Origin: Clostridium puniceum
GTDB taxonomy: Bacteria; Bacillota; Clostridia; Clostridiales; Clostridiaceae
DNA: 43,799 nucleotides
Direction of reading: 5' to 3'
NCBI RefSeq assembly: GCF_002006345.1
Contig: NZ_LZZM01000189.1
Location: 1 to 43,799, forward strand
Shown: positions 17,144 through 26,540 of the stretch, in pieces
How the letters are laid out: each line of letters opens with the position of its first letter
Numbering within the stretch: the stretch's first letter is position 1
Notes under the pieces: generated by a model
The model's database searches: none
Told to the model about the DNA's origin: nothing
What the model saw: only the letters and a program-made list of their open reading frames with translations
Made by a program: the position numbers and the translations under genes

Positions 17144-17419
17144 ATGACATATGTATATTTGATGAACAATGAAAAGTAGATAAATAATGATATAGTAAAA
17201 AGTCATGTGGAATATTTAAAAGAATTAAGTAGACAAGAGAAACTTGTGCTTTGTGGACCTTTTAAAGATTATCCTGGAGGAATGGTCATAATTTGTGCAC
17301 AAGATCTTATTGAAGCAACAAATATTGCCAAATCTGACCCATTTATTGCATCAGGGTGTAAATCTTTTGAAATCAGAACGCTTGAATTAGCCAATGAAGA
17401 GAACAATTATTTACTTTAA
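17144..17419 (+). pseudogene. YciI-like (YCII family) gene interrupted by an in-frame TAG
   Basis: An ATG behind AGGAGGGG at 17144 reads MTYVYLMNNEK, then TAG at 17177-17179, then continues in the same frame INNDIVKSHVEYLKELSR through GPFKDYPGGMVI to the stop at 17419. Together this is a full-length (about 91 codon) YCII-family protein with the usual GPF...G.. pattern. A single base change explains the stop. Readthrough or sequencing error is possible; the shorter frame from the ATG at 17207 lacks a ribosome site. Confidence 0.75.
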
Positions 17420-17507
17420 TCAAAGAGTGCGAATATTCTCTTTAGTGCACAATGGTAAATAAATGTAAACTTAAGATTATTTATATTTAAAAAAGGTGGA
17501 TATTTAT

Positions 17508-17900
17508 ATGGGAATATTGTCTAACAGTGTACATACGGGGCTATTTGTTGAAGATATTGAAAAGATGGTGACATTTTACAGGGACATCTTGGGATATGAA
17601 ACAGATTGGGAGGGAGGACAGTTTGTAAGTTTCAAAGTGAAAGATGGTGGTCTGTTTATGTTTGACAGGAAACAATTTGCTGAGGCGATGAATCAACCTT
17701 ATTACTCACCAATGGGATTCAATCTGACAATGCAAATAGGTATAGGTGTTCCTACTAAAGATGATGTTGATAGAGAATATGAACGGCTAATGAAACTTGG
17801 TGTTAAATCACTCACAGGAGAGCCAGTTACACAACCTTGGGGGCAAAGAAATTTTTGGATTGCCGATCCTGAAGGTAATTACATTGAAATTGGTTGCTAA
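17508..17900 (+). CDS. VOC-family (glyoxalase/bleomycin-resistance fold) protein
   Basis: About 130 residues from ATG 17508, chosen because AGGTGG is spaced 8 bases before it; the longer GTG frame starts inside that site. The first beta-alpha-beta-beta-beta unit begins VHTGLFVEDIEKMVTFYRDI, with the histidine as a likely metal ligand, and the second unit ends in ADPEGNYIEIG with the conserved glutamate. Such proteins include lyases, dioxygenases and resistance binders; substrate cannot be told. GC and codon use appear slightly higher than its neighbours, a mild hint of transfer. Confidence 0.85.
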   Translation: MGILSNSVHTGLFVEDIEKMVTFYRDILGYETDWEGGQFVSFKVKDGGLFMFDRKQFAEAMNQPYYSPMGFNLTMQIGIGVPTKDDVDREYERLMKLGVKSLTGEPVTQPWGQRNFWIADPEGNYIEIGC

Positions 17901-18226
17901 ACTTATAGAGTATTCCAATAAGCAATATTAGAAATTATTTTACTTCGCAGTATGAAAATTGAATGTTTACAATTTATTATATAATTTTATAAACTATGGT
18001 AATAAATTATTGTGTATTAGTAAAAATAAATAATAATTTATAAATAAACAAAAAATCACTAGAAAACTTCTAGTGATTTTTTAAATACCTATGACATTAT
18101 GATAACACAATAAAAATTATAAGTCTAGTAATATATGAATAGAATGATAAAATTTTATTATCAGGTTAACTTGCAAGTACATTTGATTATAGTAAAAAGT
18201 TTAAACTATAAAGGAGAAGAAGTATT
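17901..18226. other. Intergenic region with a terminator
   Basis: Apart from the terminator at 18052-18084 I see no gene or RNA in this AT-rich 326-base gap. An AAAGGAG ribosome site for the next gene is at its right end. Confidence 0.5.
18052..18084 (+). terminator. Rho-independent terminator
   Basis: AAATCACTAGAA and TTCTAGTGATTT pair around a 4-base loop, followed by a T run. Long AT-rich arms flank it, so it may work on both strands. Confidence 0.8.
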
Positions 18227-19000
18227 ATGATAAAAGAAATATTTGCTAAAGAACTTATTACATTTGAATATCCACCAGATGGGGGAATTGTTCCTATTAT
18301 TGATCCTTATGATGGATGTACAATTGGATGTCCTTATTGTTTTCAATTAAATAATCCAAATTGGAATAAAGAATTACTTATTAAATTAAATATGCCACAA
18401 TTAATTAAAGAACAATTAAAGGACTGGGATAAAAGAAAAATAATATATATAGGTAGTAAATGTGATCCTTACATGGAAATAGAAAAGAAATATAAATTGA
18501 CTAGAAATTGTTTAATAGAATTAAGTAAACTTCATATACCAACAATGATTACTACAAAATCACATCATGAGATTATATTTAGAGACATAAATGTATTAAA
18601 AAATTATGAAGCAGATTTAACTATACTGTTAGGTCTATCAAATTTGAAGCAGTTGTCAAGTTTAGAGAAATCTCATACAGTCAAAAATATTGAATTAGCA
18701 AATACATTACATGAACAAGGAATAAAAGTGTGGACTTTTATAACTCCAATTTTACCAGGTATTACAGATGTAAATAAAATGATAGGAAGTTTAAATAAAG
18801 ATATACCAGTGTTTTTAGATAAGTTGAGGATAAAAAAAGATAGTATACCAGCAGAAAAAATGCTTAAATATATAAATAATAAATATCCAAATTTAAAATC
18901 CATATATGAAGATATCGTATTAAATGATACAAATGAGTACATTAATGAATTAAGAAATACATGGAAAAATAATTTTCGAATAAAATTTGTATTTGATTAA
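18227..19000 (+). CDS. Radical SAM protein of the spore photoproduct lyase-like (Rv2578c) group
   Basis: 257 residues. The cluster motif is C31-x3-C35-x2-C38 (GCTIGCPYCFQLN), followed by KIIYIGSKCDPYMEIE, typical of the SPL/Rv2578c-like subgroup, and TKSHHEI and WTFITPILPGITD, which match the conserved later blocks. The group is related to the DNA photolesion enzyme SplB, but lacks its defined C-terminal features; function is unknown. A single gene with an AAAGGAG ribosome site and a terminator after it. Confidence 0.82.
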   Translation: MIKEIFAKELITFEYPPDGGIVPIIDPYDGCTIGCPYCFQLNNPNWNKELLIKLNMPQLIKEQLKDWDKRKIIYIGSKCDPYMEIEKKYKLTRNCLIELSKLHIPTMITTKSHHEIIFRDINVLKNYEADLTILLGLSNLKQLSSLEKSHTVKNIELANTLHEQGIKVWTFITPILPGITDVNKMIGSLNKDIPVFLDKLRIKKDSIPAEKMLKYINNKYPNLKSIYEDIVLNDTNEYINELRNTWKNNFRIKFVFD

Positions 19001-19103
19001 AGAATTAAGTGTTAGTTAACGCACAATCATAGAATATGGTAAATATGATTTGATATTATAATACTAATTCTATCAAATTTTAATATAGAGATTTGATATT
19101 GAA

Positions 19104-19138
19104 AAGGCAGTCTCAATTAAAGACTGCCTGTTTTGGGT
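19104..19138. terminator. Terminator between converging genes
   Basis: AGGCAGTCT pairs with AGACTGCCT around a 7-base loop. It has a TTTTGGGTTT tail on the plus strand and an A-rich run upstream that gives T's on the minus strand. It probably ends both the radical SAM gene and the galactose operon. Confidence 0.8.
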
Positions 19139-19190
19139 TTATACATACGAATGAATTAAGTGAACAAAAATTACTAATGTAATTTCTAGG

Positions 19191-20213
19191 TTAATTCTTT
19201 TGTATAGGAGTTACAGTATCACGCTCAATTAAAGAATTTATAAGTATTATTCGTTTACTATAAGAATTATCAAACTCAATTTTTTCTAACAACAATGTTG
19301 CTGCATTAGTTCCAAGATGAAACATATTTTGATCTATCGTAGTTAATTTAGGTTCAACAAATTTACTTAAATCAATATTATCATATCCTATAATAGATAT
19401 ATCCTTTGGAACATCTAAATTTAACTTTTTGCAGGCATTAAGAACACCAACGGCCATAAGATCATTACATGCAAAAACAGCAGTTGCAGAAGATTTTTTT
19501 AGTATATCAAGAAATATGTTAATAGTATTATCAACAGTTTCAGAACTATTTCCATTTCCTATGTTAATAATATTTTTGCGATTAAAATTATTTAAGTCAT
19601 TCATGGTTTCGATATATACTTTTTCTTTTACATCATAAGAATAACTGTCTTTTCCTCTAACAAATAATATATCTTTATGGTTATTTTCTAGCAGATAATT
19701 TAAAGCCATACTTGCACCCATTGCTTCATCATTGATAACTGATGAAATATTGCTAGACACTGAATGACCATTTACAAAGACAATAGGTGTTTGCTTTGAA
19801 ATACCATGATAAAACTTGGATTTAACATTATCTGTATTAGGGTCAATAACTATTATTCCAGATACATTTCTAGAGAGTAAATTGTTAATACATAGTTTCT
19901 CATCTTCACTATCATTATTACTGCAGGCTAAAACTAAAGATAACGAATTAAGCTTTAAGCTGTTTTCAATACCAGTTATAACCTCAGGGAAAAACATGTT
20001 ATTAATACTAGGAACTACAACACCTATAGTAGCTGACTTTTTTTGTGTGAGCTCACGGGCCTGCATATTAGGTATATAGTTAAGTTCTTCTATTACTTCT
20101 AATACTCTCTTTTTTGTTTCAGCTTTTACAGGGTAATTTCCGTTCATTACCCTTGAAACTGTTGCAACTGATACATTTGCTTTTTTAGCCACATCTACTA
20201 TGGTTAATTTCAT
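19191..20213 (-). CDS. galR: LacI/GalR-family repressor of the galactose operon
   Basis: 340 residues. The N-terminal helix-turn-helix reads TIVDVAKKANVSVATVSRVM, followed by the hinge helix (YIPNMQARELTQKK) and a type 1 periplasmic-binding-like effector domain. It is the last gene of galK-galE-galT-galR and starts 12 bases after galT with AAGGTGG. Its target is probably the LacI-type palindrome in the galK promoter at 24095-24110, giving autoregulation. Effector is presumably galactose or a derivative. Confidence 0.88.
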   Translation of the reverse strand: MKLTIVDVAKKANVSVATVSRVMNGNYPVKAETKKRVLEVIEELNYIPNMQARELTQKKSATIGVVVPSINNMFFPEVITGIENSLKLNSLSLVLACSNNDSEDEKLCINNLLSRNVSGIIVIDPNTDNVKSKFYHGISKQTPIVFVNGHSVSSNISSVINDEAMGASMALNYLLENNHKDILFVRGKDSYSYDVKEKVYIETMNDLNNFNRKNIINIGNGNSSETVDNTINIFLDILKKSSATAVFACNDLMAVGVLNACKKLNLDVPKDISIIGYDNIDLSKFVEPKLTTIDQNMFHLGTNAATLLLEKIEFDNSYSKRIILINSLIERDTVTPIQKN

Positions 20214-20225
20214 AATTACTCCACC

Positions 20226-21722
20226 TTATAATGTATTTATATATTTATCAAAGGCTGCGAGGCCTGCTTCATCTCTTTTGAAAACGCCAGCATGACATAA
20301 TACTTCTAGGAATTTAAGTCCAACTTCCTTTTGTAATATATTATAAGCATTTTCTTCAGATATATCTGAATATTTTTCTAAAAGATACTTATACCAATCA
20401 GCATGAACCGCTATTGTTTCATTGGCTGAAACATCAGGTACTTTATTAATTAAACAATCTTTTAAAATATTTAACTCTTCTTTTAATCTAGCAGGAAGAA
20501 CTGCAAGTCCCATAACTTCAATAAGTCCTATATTTTCCTTCTTTATATGATGAACTTCATTGTGAGGATGGAAAATACCAAGGGGATGTTCACTGCTAGT
20601 TCTGTTGTTTCTAAGTACTAAATCAAGCTCGTATTTGCCATTTTTCTTTCTAGCAATAGGAGTGATAGTATTGTGGGGCTCATCACTTGAATGACTTAGT
20701 ATACCTACTGATTCATCAGAATAACTTCTCCAAGATGTTAATATATGATCTGCTAAATCTAATAATTTATTTTTCACATTTCCTGAAATTCTAACAACAG
20801 ACATAGGCCATTTAACTCTGCTTACTTCAAGATCTTCATAACCAGCTATAGTATATTTTTTATCAACAGCAGCTTCAGCCATAGCAAACGTATAGTGACC
20901 ACCTTGATAATGATCATGGGAGAGTATAGAGCCTCCAACTATAGGCAAGTCTGCATTAGATCCAGCAAAGTAATGAGGTAATATATCTGTAAATATTAAT
21001 AAGTTTCTAAAAGTATCTTTGTTGATTTTCATAGGTATATGCCTATCATTAAATATTATGCAATGTTCATTATAATAAGTATAAGGAGAATACTGCAAGA
21101 AATACTTTTGCCCTAAGGTAAAGTCTAAAGGTATAATTCTGTGAGTTTGTCTAGCTGGATGATTTATGTGTCCATAAAAACCTTCATTTTCTTTACATAA
21201 TAAACATTTAGGGAATGAACTTGATTTTATTAATTTGGCTTTTGCTATATCTCGTGGATCTTTTTCTGGTTTTGATAAATTTATTGTTATATCTAAATCA
21301 CCATATTCAGTCTTAGCTTTCCATACAATGTTTTTATCGATTCTATCTTTTCTTATATAGTTAGAAGCTATGCTTAAATTGTAATAATATTCAGTAGCCT
21401 TTTCAGGATCTTCCTTATATAATTTGTTAAATTTATTTATAACTTCTGATGGTCTAGGCATAAGACAATTCATTATTAAAGTATCAAATAAATCTCTTTC
21501 TGTAACAGTATTTTCAATTAAATTTTGCTCAGCTGCATAATCTAATATATTTTCTAATATAGGGGTAGGTGTTTCTAATCTCTCATTAACTTCTTGAGGA
21601 TCAAATTCATTTAATTTAAGTGTTCCAAGAAGTAGGTTAGTAGAGTAGATTTTATCTTCTTCTGTTATAAGATTTTGCTGAAGAGCAAAATTTATAAGCC
21701 TGTTTATTTCATAATTTATCAT
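20226..21722 (-). CDS. galT: Galactose-1-phosphate uridylyltransferase, Firmicute class
   Basis: 498 residues, the length of the class II GalT of Firmicutes. It exchanges UDP between glucose-1-phosphate and galactose-1-phosphate. Marks: YYNEHCIIFNDRHIPM, SILSHDHYQGGHY (the H-x-H region in which a histidine carries the uridylyl group) and IFHPHNEVHHIKKENIGLIE near the C terminus. It lies between galE and galR, 12 bases after galE. The start has GGGGG upstream. Confidence 0.95.
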   Translation of the reverse strand: MINYEINRLINFALQQNLITEEDKIYSTNLLLGTLKLNEFDPQEVNERLETPTPILENILDYAAEQNLIENTVTERDLFDTLIMNCLMPRPSEVINKFNKLYKEDPEKATEYYYNLSIASNYIRKDRIDKNIVWKAKTEYGDLDITINLSKPEKDPRDIAKAKLIKSSSFPKCLLCKENEGFYGHINHPARQTHRIIPLDFTLGQKYFLQYSPYTYYNEHCIIFNDRHIPMKINKDTFRNLLIFTDILPHYFAGSNADLPIVGGSILSHDHYQGGHYTFAMAEAAVDKKYTIAGYEDLEVSRVKWPMSVVRISGNVKNKLLDLADHILTSWRSYSDESVGILSHSSDEPHNTITPIARKKNGKYELDLVLRNNRTSSEHPLGIFHPHNEVHHIKKENIGLIEVMGLAVLPARLKEELNILKDCLINKVPDVSANETIAVHADWYKYLLEKYSDISEENAYNILQKEVGLKFLEVLCHAGVFKRDEAGLAAFDKYINTL

Positions 21723-21734
21723 TTTGAATCCCCC

Positions 21735-22730
21735 TTATTTACGGTCTCCATAACCATCGGGATGAGATTTATGCCATCCCCATGCAGTGTTTATTACATC
21801 TTTTACATCTGTATATTTTGGATCCCAACCTAAGATTGTCTTTGCTTTTTCATTTGAAGCAATTAATCTTGCAGGATCTCCAGCACGTCTTTCCCCAATA
21901 ACAACTTTAATATCTTCATTAGTAGCTTCTTTTGCTGAAGTAATCATTTCCTTAACGCTGAAGCCAACTCCATTACCAAGGTTGAAGATATTACTTTCAT
22001 TACCTTTTTGTAAATATTCGACAGCTTTTATATGTGCATCTGCTAAATCAAGCACATGAATGTAATCTCTAATACATGTACCGTCTGGAGTATCGTAATC
22101 TTCTCCGAACACAGTTATAGCTTCTCTCTTCTTTAATGGAACTTGAAGAATTAATGGGATTAAGTGAGTTTCAGGAGAATGATCTTCACCAATACTTCCA
22201 TCTTCAATAGCACCAGCTGCATTGAAATATCTTAAAGAAACATAATTTATTCCATAAGCTTTACTAACCCATTTCATCATTTTTTCCATAGTTAACTTTG
22301 TTTCACCATAGGTATTAGTTGGATTTGTTTCGTCTTCTTCAAGAATTGGAATTTTTTTAGGTTCTCCATATACTGCAGCAGTTGAAGAGAATACTATATT
22401 TTTAATATTATGTTTTACCATACTTTCAAGTAAAATTTGCATTCCATACACATTATTATTGAAGTATAATAATGGTTTTGTCATACTTTCACCAACTAGG
22501 GAATTAGCAGCAAAATGTATTATAGCTTCAATATCATTTTCAGTGAAAACTTTATCTAAAAATTCAGAATCTCTTATATCACCTTTATAAAATTTTGCCT
22601 CTGAATGTACAGCTTTCAAATGACCAGATTGTAAATTATCAATTATTACAACTTCCTTATTTTGTTTTATAAGTTCATACACTGTATGAGAACCTATATA
22701 TCCAGCACCACCACAAACTAATATTGACAT
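21735..22730 (-). CDS. galE: UDP-glucose 4-epimerase
   Basis: 331 residues, short-chain dehydrogenase fold. The NAD site is GGAGYIGSHT at the N terminus; the catalytic S is in SSTAAVYG and Y-x3-K in YGETK; RYFNAAGA and DGTCIRDYIHVLDLADAH are GalE signatures. It interconverts UDP-galactose and UDP-glucose in the Leloir pathway. A ribosome site AAGGAG precedes it. It follows galK after a 167-base gap that has no clear terminator. Confidence 0.96.
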   Translation of the reverse strand: MSILVCGGAGYIGSHTVYELIKQNKEVVIIDNLQSGHLKAVHSEAKFYKGDIRDSEFLDKVFTENDIEAIIHFAANSLVGESMTKPLLYFNNNVYGMQILLESMVKHNIKNIVFSSTAAVYGEPKKIPILEEDETNPTNTYGETKLTMEKMMKWVSKAYGINYVSLRYFNAAGAIEDGSIGEDHSPETHLIPLILQVPLKKREAITVFGEDYDTPDGTCIRDYIHVLDLADAHIKAVEYLQKGNESNIFNLGNGVGFSVKEMITSAKEATNEDIKVVIGERRAGDPARLIASNEKAKTILGWDPKYTDVKDVINTAWGWHKSHPDGYGDRK

Positions 22731-22897
22731 ATTAACATCTCCTTAATATATATTTTAAAATTCTAATATGATAAAAATATAAATAAAATATTAGATAAGT
22801 ATCATTTAAAAATTAAATTCTAAAAGAAGAGAAGACCTATGGTTTTCATCCACAACTCTTAATTCTCCACAGGGTATCTTAAAAAGGATATTAAATC

Positions 22898-24067
22898 TTA
22901 ACCGAGTTTCCTTGTTCCATCAGAAATACTAACTACGTAGAAATCTGGTTCATAGCCTATTCTTTCTTTATATTTAACTGCGATAGTTTGTTTAAAATTA
23001 TCAATACATTCATCTTTTACAATGCTAACAGTACATCCGCCGAAGCCTGCTCCAGTCATACGAGAACCAATTACACCTTCAGTTTCCCAAGCTAATTCAA
23101 CTAAAGTATCTAATTCTATTCCAGTAACTTCATAATCATCTCTTAAGGAAATGTGAGAATAATTCATAAGTTTACCGAATAATTCTAAGTTGTTTTCTTT
23201 TAATGCTTTTACAGCTTTTAAAGTTCTTTGATTTTCATATACAGCATGTTTAGCTCTTTTTGCTTTGATTGGATCGCCGATACAATCTTTTACTTCTTCA
23301 AATTCTTTTTCAGTAAGTTCTCCTAAAGCTGTGATATTTTTAACTGTTTGTATTTTATCTAAGGCATCTTCGCATTCACTACGTCTTTCATTATATTTAG
23401 AGTCAGTTAACCCCCTCTTTTTATTTGTATTTCCAATTACTATTTTATATCCATCAAGATTTAATTTGCTGTATGAGTATTTTAAAGTATTACAATCTAA
23501 AAGTATAGCACAACCTTCTTTACCCATTCCAATAGCAAATTGATCCATGATTCCACAATTTACACCTATAAATTTATTTTCAGCTTCTTGACACATTTTA
23601 ACTATATCAACCATATCAATGTTTAAGCTAAAGGATTCATTTAATATAGTACCCATTAAAACTTCAAGTGAAGCAGAAGATGATAATCCAGAACCATTTG
23701 GAATGTTACCATAGAAAATTATTTCAAAACCATTTGGAATGTTAAAACCATGACTTTCAAAAGTTTTAATTACTCCCTTAGGATAATTAGCCCAATTATG
23801 TTCTTTTTCATAAACCATATTGTCTAAAGAAAATTCTATAACTCCTAATTCTTTAAAATTTAAAGAATGAACTAAAACCTTATTGTCATCTCTTTTAGCA
23901 ACGACAGCATAAGTTCCAATAGTTAATGCACAAGGGAAAACATTCCCACCATTATAATCAGTATGTTCACCAATTAAATTAACTCTTCCTGGTGAAAAGA
24001 AAACACTTTCAGAGTCTTTTTTAAATAGTTCAGTAAAATCACTTTTTAATAAATTAATATCGTACAT
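22898..24067 (-). CDS. galK: Galactokinase
   Basis: 389 residues, GHMP kinase. Signature [19 protein letters not shown] near 27-45, ATP loop [13 protein letters not shown], and a C-terminal [14 protein letters not shown] motif. It phosphorylates galactose at C1. First gene of the operon, with GGAGGAG before the start and a promoter/operator upstream. The order galK-galE-galT-galR is typical of Firmicutes. Confidence 0.97.
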   Translation of the reverse strand: MYDINLLKSDFTELFKKDSESVFFSPGRVNLIGEHTDYNGGNVFPCALTIGTYAVVAKRDDNKVLVHSLNFKELGVIEFSLDNMVYEKEHNWANYPKGVIKTFESHGFNIPNGFEIIFYGNIPNGSGLSSSASLEVLMGTILNESFSLNIDMVDIVKMCQEAENKFIGVNCGIMDQFAIGMGKEGCAILLDCNTLKYSYSKLNLDGYKIVIGNTNKKRGLTDSKYNERRSECEDALDKIQTVKNITALGELTEKEFEEVKDCIGDPIKAKRAKHAVYENQRTLKAVKALKENNLELFGKLMNYSHISLRDDYEVTGIELDTLVELAWETEGVIGSRMTGAGFGGCTVSIVKDECIDNFKQTIAVKYKERIGYEPDFYVVSISDGTRKLG

Positions 24068-24093
24068 ATTTAACTCCTCCTTCTTTTAATTTT

Positions 24094-24122
24094 ATAGTAA
24101 GCGATTTCTATTGAAAAGTAAA
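24094..24122 (-). promoter_or_regulatory. galK promoter with a LacI-type operator
   Basis: Minus strand: -35 TTTACT (24117-24122), a 17-base spacer, -10 TACTAT (24094-24099). The sequence TAGTAAGCGATTTCTA (24095-24110) is an imperfect palindrome with a central CG, as in LacI/GalR operators, and covers the -10. GalR or CcpA could bind it; the distal repressor gene of this operon is the likelier regulator. Confidence 0.6.
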
Positions 24123-24461
24123 GAGGGAATCGAAAAAAATTAATAATATCTAAATTCTTAAAGGCGAGAATTGCATTAATATCTATAATTAAACTTAAAA
24201 ATTACGTTTACATGTGAAATTGTTAATATATATTTGTTTTTTAAAGTACAGCATAATTACAATTGTGTAAGAGGAATATGTAAAAAATATATTTAAAATA
24301 GAAAAGGGTTACTAGATATATATTATGTAGCAAATAAAGATTATTATACATAAAGGTTAGAAGCAGATATTCATAGTTTAGATAGTGTGAATAAGTTAAA
24401 AAACATAATATGTAATTGGGATTAAAAGAATTAGCTTAAAATACTCAATTTAATAATATTT
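24111..24461. other. Non-coding stretch upstream of the gal promoter
   Basis: AT-rich, with stops in all frames and no recognised site. The right end merges into the structured element at 24462. Confidence 0.45.
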
Positions 24462-24560
24462 AATAGGCAACCTATAAATTTATATGCGCCCTTCATAGTA
24501 ATAGTTTTATTATTTTAACTATCTACTGTAAAAAGAGCATATCAAATTAAGCTGCCTATT
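24462..24560. other. Nested stem-loop element, possible structured RNA
   Basis: Three coaxial helices can form: AATAGGCA (24462-24469) with TGCCTATT (24553-24560); AATTT-ATATGC (24477-24487) with GCATAT-c-AAATT (24537-24548); AGTA-ATAGTT (24497-24506) with AACTAT-c-TACT (24517-24527). About 29 base pairs sit in 99 bases. It starts 10 bases after the stop of the Asn-rich gene when read on the minus strand. On the plus strand a T-rich run follows. No known riboswitch class is recognised. It could be a terminator-like 3' structure or a miniature element. Confidence 0.5.
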
Positions 24561-24570
24561 GGTATTCTTA

Positions 24571-25023
24571 TTATTTTTTTGAGTGAGATTTCTTATAGGA
24601 ATTGTTATTAGGATTCATGCTATTCATATTGTTCATCCCCATATTATTTTGATTTCCCATTAACATGCTTAAAAGTGAATTAATATCACCCATATTAGAA
24701 TTAGCACTGTTCATATTAGGATTGGCACCATTCATGTTAGTATTATTACCATTCATATTATTATTATTGCCCATGCCACCCATAAGCATATTCAATAAAG
24801 GATTTCCGCCCATGCCAGAATTCATGTTTCCACCCATAGCTCCCATAAGCATATTTAATAAGGGATTTCCATTAAACATATTCATATTAGGGTTCATACC
24901 ACTCATTTGATTTGAGTTATTTCCCCTATTTTGGTTGGACATAGAGTTCATCATATTATTTCCAAGTCCTCCACCCATACCAGAAAAGAGAGAAGCAAGA
25001 ATCATATTTATTAAAGGATTCAT
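24571..25023 (-). CDS. Asn/Met/Gly-rich low-complexity protein with repeated hydrophobic motif
   Basis: 150 residues, function unknown. Nearly all Asn, Met and Gly, with the short motif NPLLNMLMG at 53-61 and 74-82 and relatives at 2-13 (NPLINMILASLF) and 114-123 (INSLLSMLMG). Spacers are N/M/G-rich and the tail is basic (YKKSHSKK). Ribosome site AAAGGTGG supports the start. The repeats look like amphipathic sticky segments separated by flexible linkers. Nearby CotF-like genes make a spore-layer role possible, but this is a guess from position. Confidence 0.75.
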   Translation of the reverse strand: MNPLINMILASLFSGMGGGLGNNMMNSMSNQNRGNNSNQMSGMNPNMNMFNGNPLLNMLMGAMGGNMNSGMGGNPLLNMLMGGMGNNNNMNGNNTNMNGANPNMNSANSNMGDINSLLSMLMGNQNNMGMNNMNSMNPNNNSYKKSHSKK

Positions 25024-25386
25024 TTTACCACCTTTTAATTAATTGCTTTAATATAATCTATTGCAGTTAATACCAAAAGGGTACAGATAAATTCTTCTTT
25101 TAGAATTTAAATCTATAAAAACTTTCATTTTATTCAGCTGATAAATTACTAACGCTTTGAATTAATTTGCAAATTCAAAACTTAATTTTTCTTATGAAGG
25201 ATAAAAATATACTTACAACATATGAAATTAAAAAAAATTGATATTTCTATGAAAATTTAAATTACAATGAAACAGTATTATATGCAACATTTTCGGTAGG
25301 TATAAATAAAAAATTAATGTATATAAAACAATGAAATAAGGAAAAACAAAATATAGAATATATTTTTAAGAATCTGGGAGTTATTT
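25024..25386. other. Divergent intergenic region
   Basis: A 363-base AT-rich gap between genes pointing apart, so it should hold both promoters. On the minus strand TTGGTA and TATTAA, 17 bases apart, precede the Asn-rich gene by about 40 bases, a weak match. I see no RNA gene. Confidence 0.35.
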
Positions 25387-26178
25387 ATGAAAATTGGAGA
25401 CGTTGAAATAGCTATAATCGATATAATAACATTTATAGGAATAATAATTACTTTTTTAACTGGTGTTTTTAACTTATTTCAGAATAAAAAAAGCCTTTAT
25501 ATAAATAATATTACAAGGTTTAGGGTTATTTGGATTACTACACTTCGGGGCCATATTGCTAATCTTAAAGAGTTAAGCAATATAACTAATTTATATATAA
25601 TAGCTAAGGATGGAACTAATAAGATAAGTTATAGAAGAGAACTAGAGAAAAATGTGTCATTAATAAAGATGTATCTTAATTTTATGTCAAAGTTAGATAA
25701 TGAATTGATATTTAAAATAGAAGATTTAAAAGCTACAATTAATAGTTATTTATTAATGTCTTTTTGTAAAAATTCTATTAAAGTTGTGGAGAATAATGAT
25801 GAACTTGTGAGTAAATTTAATGAGGTTGTGGATATAATAAATGAAAAAAAAGTATTAAGGGAACTTCTGAATATAGTACAAGGTAATGGAACTGAAATTA
25901 AAGGTAATGACTTATTAGAATTAAGAAAAAATATAAAAGCAGCTTATGGAGATGATTGTGCATTAATAAAAGAAATTCTTAATCATAGTGAATATATAAT
26001 AAATAATTTAGAAAATGAGATTGAGAATTTAAATAAAGATATAGATGATATTGTGCAGATATATTTGAAATCAGAGTGGATTAAATGCAAAATAGAAACT
26101 AAAATGTGGCCTTTTAGCAGGTATAATGAAGAGAAGATAGTAAGTAAGTTAGAAAAGGAGTATAGTCGTAATAAATAA
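25387..26178 (+). CDS. Hypothetical membrane-anchored helical protein
   Basis: 263 residues, not recognised. One N-terminal membrane segment (about 10-32, IDIITFIGIIITFLTGVFNL) is followed by a Lys/Glu-rich, mostly helical body with coiled-coil character near 205-235 (YIINNLENEIENLNKDIDD). There are no catalytic motifs. The layout, one membrane helix plus a long helical cytoplasmic part, resembles small uncharacterised proteins common in clostridia. Start has GGGAG 7-8 bases upstream. A strong terminator follows directly. Confidence 0.7.
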   Translation: MKIGDVEIAIIDIITFIGIIITFLTGVFNLFQNKKSLYINNITRFRVIWITTLRGHIANLKELSNITNLYIIAKDGTNKISYRRELEKNVSLIKMYLNFMSKLDNELIFKIEDLKATINSYLLMSFCKNSIKVVENNDELVSKFNEVVDIINEKKVLRELLNIVQGNGTEIKGNDLLELRKNIKAAYGDDCALIKEILNHSEYIINNLENEIENLNKDIDDIVQIYLKSEWIKCKIETKMWPFSRYNEEKIVSKLEKEYSRNK

Positions 26179-26182
26179 ATAA

Positions 26183-26235
26183 GCAGGTTTTAAAATATAG
26201 ATATTTATCTATATTTTAAAACCTGCATTTATTTT
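26183..26235. terminator. Bidirectional terminator, 20-bp perfect inverted repeat
   Basis: Arms of 20 bases (26183-26202 and 26207-26226) pair without mismatch around ATTT. A T-rich run follows on the plus strand. It ends the hypothetical gene and probably also the CotF-like gene converging from the right. Confidence 0.85.
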
Positions 26236-26272
26236 AGGTGTAAATTAGAAAATTAATATGTTAGGAAGACTT

Positions 26273-26521
26273 TTATTGTTGTGCTGAAAATTTTTGCTTA
26301 GCTTGATTTATTTTATTTTGATCAGCTTGTTCTGATGGATACCAGCCTTTTGCAGCCATCTTACTATAAATTTGATTTTGCATTTCTAAGGAATCACATA
26401 AGGCTTTATCAAATGCAGAATGAACATTTGGAGTAGAGGACTCTATAGTTCCATGCAAATATAAATCAGAAGCACCTTTTACTGTTAATAAAATATCTTC
26501 AAGTAAATCTTTATCATTCAT
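26273..26521 (-). CDS. CotF-like spore coat protein
   Basis: About 82 residues from ATG 26521 (MNDKDLLEDILLTVKGASDL), preferred over ATG 26527 because AAGGAG is then 8 bases away instead of 2. The pattern DLLEDIL...HGTIESSTPNVHSAF..AL.....MQ..IY..M...GWY is typical of the CotF family of small helical spore coat proteins in clostridia. It forms an operon with a second short CotF-like gene just upstream. Expected to be made in the mother cell late in sporulation. Confidence 0.85.
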   Translation of the reverse strand: MNDKDLLEDILLTVKGASDLYLHGTIESSTPNVHSAFDKALCDSLEMQNQIYSKMAAKGWYPSEQADQNKINQAKQKFSAQQ

Positions 26522-26540
26522 AACCATTTCTCCTTATTTC

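Noticed and set aside
24665..24910. Plus-strand frame with many Ile, Leu and Pro
   Set aside because: A mirror of the Asn/Met-rich repeats on the minus strand, with no ribosome site.
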